A stretch of 64,000 nt of DNA from Hymenobacter montanus (GTDB lineage: Bacteria; Bacteroidota; Bacteroidia; Cytophagales; Hymenobacteraceae). The stretch spans positions 124,001 to 188,000 of the forward strand of contig NZ_JACXAD010000006.1 in the NCBI RefSeq assembly GCF_014699115.1, given 5' to 3'. Numbering within the stretch: position 1 is the first letter of the stretch; each line of letters begins with the position of its first letter. Made by a program: the position numbers and the translations under genes. Of the stretch, positions 58,273 through 64,000 are shown piece by piece. The notes under the pieces were generated by a model. It had not been told where the DNA came from and did not search any database. It worked only from the letters and a program-made list of their open reading frames with translations.

Positions 58273-59067
58273 ATGCCCGATTTCGCCATCGACCTTACCG
58301 CTTACGTTGCCCGGGTGGGCTACCAGGGCCCGCTTACGCCCTCGCTTGAAACGCTGGTCGGCTTGCACCGGGCCCAGGCGTTCAGCATCCCCTTCGAAAA
58401 CCTCGACATTCACCTCCGCCGCCCCATTGGTCTCGACCCGGCCAATCTGATGCAGAAGCTGATCGGGGAACGGCGCGGGGGGTACTGCTACGAGGTCAAC
58501 GGCTTGTTCCGGCTGGTGCTGCAGGAGCTGGGCTTTCCGGTGACGACCCTGGTGGGACGCAACCTCATTGCCGGGCATCCGCTACGGCCCCGGGCCCACC
58601 AGGTGCTGCGGGTGGAGGTGGCCGGGCAGCCCTGGCTCATCGACCTCGGCTTTGGAAACAACGGTCTGATCGAGCCCATTCCGCTGGTCGTGGGCCCGGA
58701 CCACCGCCAGGGCTTCGACTGCTACCGTCTGCAAGCGGCGCCGCAGCACAACTACCACCTGCAACTGCACCTCCAGGGCAACTGGCAGAGCCTCTACACG
58801 TTCACCCTCGACGAGGCCCAGCCCAGCGACTTCCAGATGATGAATTTCTTTTATTCTCAGTCGTCGGATTCACCCTTCCGCAAGCAGCGCATCTGCACGC
58901 TGGCGGGGCCCGATTATCGCGTCAGCCTGGTCGACCAGGAACTGAAGATCCGGCGCCCCGATGGTCACATCGCGACGAGTACGTTGCCTGATGCGGCGGC
59001 CTACGAGCAGGCCCTGGAGACCTATTTCGGCATCCGCCTGCCCGCTCCGTTGCCCGCGTATTCATAG
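58273..59067 (+). CDS. Arylamine N-acetyltransferase family protein
   Basis: 264 residues. NAT fold with the cysteine-protease-like triad: C72 (RRGGYCYEVN), H109 (RPRAHQVL) and D124 (WLIDLGFGN). The FSIPFENLDIH block near residue 37 is also diagnostic. The enzymes move an acetyl or acyl group from CoA to aromatic amines or related compounds; physiological substrates in bacteria are mostly unknown. It probably shares a transcript with the upstream SDR and is closed by a strong hairpin 18 bp after the stop codon. Confidence 0.93.
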   Translation: MPDFAIDLTAYVARVGYQGPLTPSLETLVGLHRAQAFSIPFENLDIHLRRPIGLDPANLMQKLIGERRGGYCYEVNGLFRLVLQELGFPVTTLVGRNLIAGHPLRPRAHQVLRVEVAGQPWLIDLGFGNNGLIEPIPLVVGPDHRQGFDCYRLQAAPQHNYHLQLHLQGNWQSLYTFTLDEAQPSDFQMMNFFYSQSSDSPFRKQRICTLAGPDYRVSLVDQELKIRRPDGHIATSTLPDAAAYEQALETYFGIRLPAPLPAYS

Positions 59068-59085
59068 GGTGAAGGTCCGACCGGA

Positions 59086-59124
59086 GTGGTGCCACGAATG
59101 GCCCGAAGGGCTTCGTGGCACCAC
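59086..59124 (+). terminator. Hairpin after the NAT gene
   Basis: GTGGTGCCACGAA (59086-59098) pairs perfectly with TTCGTGGCACCAC (59112-59124). A partial copy of the right arm (TGGCACCACTAA) is repeated just downstream. No T-run. Confidence 0.6.
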
Positions 59125-59189
59125 TAATTCATGGCACCACTAACTCGTTGAACGAATATAGCCGCAACATTCCAAAGGTTACATGGATT

Positions 59190-59744
59190 CTAAGCCGTGG
59201 GGTTGCCAGCCGGGTACAAGGTCCGCCATTCGTCCTCCAGGATGGCCATCTCGATGAGGGTCCAGTAGCCTTCGTCGTGCCGCACCACATCGCGTAACAC
59301 GCCTTCCTGCTTGAACCCGGCTTTCAGGTAGCAGTTAATGGCCGCGAGGTTGAAATCGTATACTCCCAGGCTGATGCGGTGGAGCTTTAGGTCTTCGAAG
59401 CCAATGCGCAGCAGGGCCTTCACCATGCCCTGGCAGACGCCCCGGCGGCGTTCGGTGGTGTTGCCCACCAGCACGCGGGTAATGCGCCCGGACCGGTCGC
59501 GCTCGCTGATGCCGCCGAGCGAAATGTGACCCACCGTAGTACCCGTTCGGGAATCCACGGCTTTGTAGATGAACACGTTGGGGTCGCTCATGTTGTTGGC
59601 GTCTTCCAGGTACCACGTCAGGGCCGATTCGCTGAGGGGAAAGGAAAACATCGAGCCGCTCCATTCTTTCATCAGGCGCTCGTCGTTAACCCAGGCAATG
59701 AGTTGGGCGAAGTCGGCAGGGGTGAAGGGCTCCAGAATAATCAT
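59190..59744 (-). CDS. GNAT-family acetyltransferase (RimJ/RimL type)
   Basis: 184 residues from ATG 59744. Layout LEPFTPADFAQLIAWVNDER at the start, then VGHISLGGISERDRSGRITRVLVG (beta-4), the acetyl-CoA loop RRRGVCQGMVKALLRIGFEDL (about 106-126), and LGVYDFNLAAINCYLKAGFKQEG (motif B). This resembles ribosomal-protein or antibiotic acetyltransferases of the RimL group. Target unknown. The Q/R-x-x-G-x-G/A loop is changed to RRRGVCQG, keeping the first G. It stands alone on the minus strand between NAT and an SDR gene. Confidence 0.87.
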   Translation of the reverse strand: MIILEPFTPADFAQLIAWVNDERLMKEWSGSMFSFPLSESALTWYLEDANNMSDPNVFIYKAVDSRTGTTVGHISLGGISERDRSGRITRVLVGNTTERRRGVCQGMVKALLRIGFEDLKLHRISLGVYDFNLAAINCYLKAGFKQEGVLRDVVRHDEGYWTLIEMAILEDEWRTLYPAGNPTA

Positions 59745-59919
59745 AAAAAAGCGTGAAATGGCGGCCAACCGGCCGGGGCATAAGCCCGCAAGATAGGAGC
59801 GGACGCGTCAGCCTGGTTAACCAATGCTGGAGAATGCTTGTTAACAAAGGCCGCAGTAAACCGGACCGTTTTTCCTACGGCCTATTTAAAAAGACGTTAG
59901 CATCCTGCCAGCCTAAAAT

Positions 59920-60654
59920 ATGAACTTAGCCAACAACACGGTTCTCCTTACCGGCGGGGCTTCAGGCATTGGCCTGGCCCTGGCCGTACGCTTCTTACAG
60001 GCCGGCAGCAAGGTCATCATCTGCGGTCGGCGGGCCGATAAGCTAGCCGAAGCCCAACAGCGCTACCCGGCCCTGAACCTACGGGTCTGCGACGTGGCCA
60101 ATGCCGCTGAGCGGGTCGAGCTGGTGCGCTGGGCCACCGCCGAATTCCCCGGGCTGAACGTGCTGGTGAACAACGCCGGCATCCAAAACCGCATCCAGCT
60201 CGCCGACGACTCCGCCGATTGGGAAACCCGCCGCCAGGAACTCGTTATCAACGTGGAAGCGCCCATGCACCTGAGCACCCTGCTTATTCCGCACCTGCGG
60301 CGGCAGGCCGGGGCGGCCATCATCAACGTCACGTCGGGCTTATCGTTTGCGCCGGCAGCCTTTGTGCCGATTTACAGCGCCACCAAGGCCGCACTGCACT
60401 CCTTTACCCTTTCGTTGCGCCACCAGCTCGCGCCCACCGGCATCGCCGTGCTCGAAATCGTACCCCCGGCCGTGAACACCGACCTGGGCGGGCCGGGCTT
60501 GCATACCTTCGGCGTGCCGGTCGATGCCTTCGCCGATTCCGTTATGGCCCGGCTGGCCAGCGGCGAGCAGGAGGTCGGCTACGGCACCTCGGAGGAAGTC
60601 CGCTTAGCCTCGCGGGCGGAGCTGGATGAGCGTTTTCGGATGATGAATCGCTAG
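59920..60654 (+). CDS. Short-chain dehydrogenase/reductase (DltE-like)
   Basis: 244 residues, classical SDR. NAD(P) loop TGGASGIG (11-18) with ICGRR for cofactor selection, NNAGIQ (about 86-91), catalytic S in INVTSGLSF (about 135-143) and YSATK (about 152-156). The DltE-type subgroup is suggested by VNTDLGGPGLHTFG and the overall length. Catalytic Tyr/Lys are intact, so the enzyme should be active on a carbonyl or alcohol; the substrate is unknown. It has no close partner gene: the next gene is a short minus-strand ORF. Confidence 0.9.
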   Translation: MNLANNTVLLTGGASGIGLALAVRFLQAGSKVIICGRRADKLAEAQQRYPALNLRVCDVANAAERVELVRWATAEFPGLNVLVNNAGIQNRIQLADDSADWETRRQELVINVEAPMHLSTLLIPHLRRQAGAAIINVTSGLSFAPAAFVPIYSATKAALHSFTLSLRHQLAPTGIAVLEIVPPAVNTDLGGPGLHTFGVPVDAFADSVMARLASGEQEVGYGTSEEVRLASRAELDERFRMMNR

Positions 60655-60699
60655 GTAGCTGCTGATTATGTTGGCTTTAGCTTGGCCTGGTGCCAAGTA

Positions 60700-60927
60700 C
60701 TAAATAACCCGCACGCTGTCAATGTTCACTTCGTCGCGCAACAGCTCCAGGTTGCGGTAGGTGAGGGGCCGGCCCGCGTCAGTGCTCAGCTCAGGCAGGG
60801 AGCCGCGGGCTGCGTCGAGCGTCAGTTGGGTGAGTTTGCGTTCGCCGAGGTAGATGGCCACCGGGCGGCCCTGACGGGCGTCGTGGGTGGCCAGGGCGTG
60901 GTCGATTTCGGCCAGGATGCGGCTCAT
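60700..60927 (-). CDS. Small hypothetical protein
   Basis: 75 residues from ATG 60927; the frame is open 105 bp further upstream without protein-like sequence. It begins SRILAEIDHALATHDARQGR and ends VNIDSVRVI, mostly helical at the start and strand-like at the end, soluble, no cysteines or motifs. Codon use is like the neighbours, which supports a real gene. It diverges from murI across 133 bp. Family and function not recognised. Confidence 0.6.
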   Translation of the reverse strand: MSRILAEIDHALATHDARQGRPVAIYLGERKLTQLTLDAARGSLPELSTDAGRPLTYRNLELLRDEVNIDSVRVI

Positions 60928-61048
60928 GGTGAGATAGTGAGCGGAGGAAGGGGCAGAAATATAGGGAGGTTTTGGCAGTTCATTAAAAATTCTCGGTTGA
61001 CTGCCTTTCTGGTAGTCACTGGGGTCGGCCAAACATTCGCCCGGCGCC

Positions 61049-61056
61049 TACCTTTG
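61049..61056 (+). promoter_or_regulatory. -7 box at the start of murI
   Basis: TACCTTTG ends 4 bases before the murI ATG. Transcription from it would begin at the start codon, so the mRNA should be leaderless. No TTG at -33 was found. Confidence 0.6.
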
Positions 61057-61060
61057 CCCA

Positions 61061-61906
61061 ATGAAAACTGCTGCGCCCGCCGTTTCGACTACGGCCCAGG
61101 ATCCCCGCCCCATTGGTCTGTTCGACTCCGGTATTGGTGGGCTCACGGTGGCCAGGGCCGTGGCCCGGCGGCTGCCCGGCGAGCGCCTGGTGTACTTCGG
61201 CGACACGGCCCATCTGCCCTACGGCGATAAAAGCGCGGCCGCGATTCAGGCGTATTCGGTCAAGATCTGCGACTTACTGCTGCGCCAGCACTGCAAAGTG
61301 ATCATGATTGCCTGCAACTCGGCTTCGGCCGCGGCTTACGAGCTGGTGCGCGAGTACGTGGGCTCAAAAGCCCGGGTGCTGAACGTCATCGACCCCATCG
61401 TGGCGCACCTGGGCCGGGCCTATGCCGGCCGTCGGGTCGGGCTGATTGGCACCAAGCAAACGGTTCACTCCAACGTGTACAAAAAGAAGGTGGATGAGCT
61501 CGACGCGGCCGTGGACTTGCGCTCGCTGGCGACCCCGCTGCTGGTGCCGATGATTGAGGAGGGGTTCTTCCGAAATGCCATCAGCGACGAGATTATTGCG
61601 GCCTATCTGAGCCAGGCGGCCCTGGCCGATATCGAAGCATTGGTGCTGGCCTGCACGCATTACCCCCTGATCAAGGAGCAGATTGCCCGGTATTACCAGG
61701 GCCGCGTCGATGTGCTGGACGCCTCGGACGTGGTCGCTGCTGATGTGGAAGCCTACCTGAGCACGCACAGCTTACTAGCTCCCGTGGCGACCTCGCCGCC
61801 AGCCCATCAGTTCTACGTATCGGATTTCACCCGCTCGTTTGAGCAGAGCACGCGCTTGTTTTTTGAGCAGGAGGTACACCTGGAACACTACCCGCTCTGG
61901 GAGTAA
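61061..61906 (+). CDS. murI: Glutamate racemase
   Basis: 281 residues. MurI makes D-glutamate for peptidoglycan, the substrate of MurD encoded 33 kb upstream. The two catalytic cysteines are C85 (IACNSAS) and C198 (LACTHYPL); the N-terminal FDSGIGGLTV (21-30) and FGDTAHLPYGDKS (about 46-58) complete the active-site set. The first about 15 residues are extra compared with short family members. Box TACCTTTG lies immediately upstream. The end (HYPLWE) is close to the family's usual C-terminus. Confidence 0.96.
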   Translation: MKTAAPAVSTTAQDPRPIGLFDSGIGGLTVARAVARRLPGERLVYFGDTAHLPYGDKSAAAIQAYSVKICDLLLRQHCKVIMIACNSASAAAYELVREYVGSKARVLNVIDPIVAHLGRAYAGRRVGLIGTKQTVHSNVYKKKVDELDAAVDLRSLATPLLVPMIEEGFFRNAISDEIIAAYLSQAALADIEALVLACTHYPLIKEQIARYYQGRVDVLDASDVVAADVEAYLSTHSLLAPVATSPPAHQFYVSDFTRSFEQSTRLFFEQEVHLEHYPLWE

Positions 61907-62003
61907 TTCAGGCCATAACCGGACGGGCCAGGGATGCAGAGGGTTGAGTTTGGGCCGCCCCTCCACCTCCGCTTGATTGGGCTACAAACGAGCTGCCGCG
62001 GCT

Positions 62004-62350
62004 TCAAAGCTTTTCTTCCAGCCACAGAAACCCACCGGCCAAAAGAAATAAACCGAAAAACCAGGCCGTTGCGGAACGCTGCCGGGCCGCTTGCTGGCGC
62101 TCCCACAACTCGGGCCCCAGCCAAGCTGATGACGGGAAAACATAAAACTGGTGAACCGTCCGGCCCGGGCCGCGCACCTGGTGCCACCCGGCCGTAGCCG
62201 GCCAATACAGCGCCGTGCTCCACTCGGGCAGGCGCGAATCTTGGCGCAGGGCTACGCGCCCGGGCGCGCCCGCCGCTAGTGGCTGCACCATAGGCGGGGC
62301 ATCGGGGAAGGCGGCGGCCACCCGCAGGGGTACCAGCAGCGAGGGCGCTA
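62004..62350 (-). pseudogene. C-terminal fragment of a membrane protein gene
   Basis: The minus-strand frame from about 62350 to the stop at 62004 reads PSLLVPLRVAAAFPDAPP, WSTALYWPATAGWHQVRGPG, HQFYVFPSSAW and a final membrane helix TAWFFGLFLLAGGFLWLEEKL in parts. The frame has no start and is cut at about 62350 by the plus-strand fragment. The layout, an extracellular beta domain then a helix and a short charged end, resembles the end of BatA/von Willebrand-type membrane proteins of Bacteroidota, but this is a weak guess. Confidence 0.6.
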
Positions 62351-63162
62351 CCTGGCTTTGGGCAATGTCGGCACCACCACGGCCCTGAGCACTGGCACGC
62401 CAACCAATAATCGGGCGCTGAACATCTTTGGCGGTAATTTGTACGTGTCGTCGGCTTCGGGTAGCAGCTTCGGCGTTTCGCAGGTTGGAACCGGCTTGCC
62501 CACCACGGCGGGGTAGCCCTCACTCAGTTGCCAGGCTTCCTGACGATTACCGGCCCCAGGCCCCAGCCCGTACGCGTTTTACTTCGCTAACCTTAGCTCC
62601 GCCGTGGCGGGCAACGACGTAATTTATATTGTCGATAAGCGCACCGCTGCCGAGGGCGGCATTCAGAAGTGGAGCTTGGTGGGCACAACCTGGGTGTATA
62701 ATGGAAGCATGACCAGCGCCACGGGCGTGCGGGGTTTGACTGGGCTGACCGCCAGCACCCGGGTGTCGCTGGTGGCCATTGGCACCAGCGGTGTATACTT
62801 GGTGACGGACAATGCGGGTTATAAAGCGGCGCCTAAGCTGGCGGCTTTGCCCGACCCTATTGTGCCCGCGCCGGCTGTGAACACCGTGTTTCGCGGGGTA
62901 TCACGGTGCTGGCCGCTCGGGCTGGTGCGGCCCTAGCTGGCCTGACGGTAGCTCCGAATCCGGCACCGACCGCAGGGTAAGCTTGCCCCGGGCAGGAGCA
63001 ACCACGGTGGCGCTACGCTACCTCATCACACACGTTGCCAACTGCCGCCGCACTGGCCGCCGCCCAGCAGTTGCGGCTGCCCACTGGCTTAGTACCGGCG
63101 GGTACTTGCTCGAAGCGCGTTAGGGTGAAGAAGTTGCGGTGCGCCGCGTGGAGAAAAACTAG
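62342..63162 (+). pseudogene. Fragment of a T9SS-secreted protein gene
   Basis: Pieces in changing frames read YLALGNVGTTTALSTGTPTN, NIFGGNLYVSSASGSSFGVS, then SPYAFYFANLSSAVAGND, VIYIVDKRTAAEGGIQKWSL, GLTASTRVSLVAIGTSGVYL, and, much decayed, LTVAPNPAP, LPTGL and YLLEAR-stop-GEEVAVRRVEKN at the end. The last pieces are those of a type IX secretion sorting domain. The 5' end is missing, with at least three frame changes and one stop. The gene is dead. Confidence 0.75.
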
Positions 63163-63176
63163 CTATTCAATAATAG

Positions 63177-63199
63177 ACCCGCCAGGAGAGGGCGGGTTT
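63177..63199 (+). terminator. Hairpin after the T9SS pseudogene
   Basis: ACCCGCC (63177-63183) pairs with GGCGGGT (63191-63197) followed by TT. Probably the original terminator of the decayed gene. Confidence 0.6.
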
Positions 63200-63466
63200 C
63201 AGCCTCAGTGAAAAACCTGGTGCCATTGCGCAGGCTTTTTTATCGTCATCTATTATCGTTAGGTGCATCGTGCCAAACTTTTCTGTGGTTCGGTACGCGA
63301 AGTCAACAAACGAAAATGGGATTTACTCGGGAGTTCGAACCTATTACTCATTATAGCGGATAATTAAATATTGAGCCCGGGCAGTTGTTGAGATTCTGGC
63401 TCGGGGTCTTTATATAGGATAATTTCCTTATTATTGCAACTCGTACCTTTATTATTGGCAAAATAA

Positions 63467-64000
<534 letters not shown>

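Noticed and set aside
63328..63350. GGAGTTCGAACCT as a possible tRNA T-arm
   Set aside because: The flanking bases do not pair as a T-stem, and no acceptor or anticodon arm is found upstream.

Overview
The window looks like a chromosomal piece of a high-GC, pigmented member of the Bacteroidota, most probably Hymenobacter or a close relative in the Cytophagales. The evidence is the Bacteroidota-type promoter boxes (TAnnTTTG, once with TTG 19 bases upstream), a protein with a type IX secretion (T9SS) sorting tail, a TonB receptor, a carotenoid/ketocarotenoid gene set, and a division cluster with a Bacteroidota-style FtsL, a PASTA-type FtsI and an FtsZ ending in FLHDNVD. No rRNA, tRNA, CRISPR array or intact transposase gene was seen.

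Layout. 1-2.2 kb: the start of a phenylacetate degradation operon (TetR regulator, paaA, paaB) on the minus strand, with a clear operator in front of the regulator. 2.5-4.8 kb: thiL and a LiuC-like enoyl-CoA hydratase. 4.9-12.6 kb: carotenoid region on the plus strand (crtZ, a CarH-like B12 photoreceptor, an ECF sigma factor, crtI, crtB, an unknown secreted protein, ispH, a cupin, crtW); no lycopene cyclase is present. 12.6-19.07 kb: a minus-strand metal-uptake-type locus (HYC_CC_PP-like protein, TonB receptor, periplasmic HMA protein). It has been opened twice by AT-rich genes (a fatty acid desaturase and a SUKH/SMI1 protein). Each sits between a truncated and a complete copy of a locus gene. 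19.2-37.05 kb: a complete dcw cell wall and division cluster, mraZ to ftsZ, on the plus strand, beginning at a promoter with MraZ-type operator repeats and ending in a strong terminator. 37.1-39.4 kb: lower-GC accessory genes (GNAT, an LRR pseudogene, an intact LRR gene). 39.7-46.7 kb: acyltransferase, YebC, and an envelope sugar-transfer set (epimerase, GT2, double LAB_N protein, ArnT-like GT). 46.8-51.8 kb: histidine degradation genes hutG and hutU, separated by a DUF4097-like protein, a decayed histidine kinase and a MITE-like element. 52.2-64 kb: a T9SS beta-helix protein, a decayed gene, PAP2 phosphatase, pncA, two SDRs, NAT, GNAT, murI, two pseudogene pieces joined back to back, and the start of a GH9 glycoside hydrolase.

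The genes connect as follows. IspH supplies isoprenoid precursors to CrtB and CrtI; CrtZ and CrtW add oxygen to the product; the CarH-like protein and sigma factor suggest light control. In the dcw cluster, MraZ probably represses its own promoter, and MurE-MraY-MurD-MurG-MurC with FtsW/FtsI and FtsL/Q/A/Z make and place septal peptidoglycan. MurI, 24 kb away, supplies D-glutamate for MurD.

The most unusual DNA-level feature is a group of spacers built from degenerate seven-base units, mostly folded into inverted repeats. The word differs from spacer to spacer, and in two places the repeat contains the stop codon of the upstream gene.
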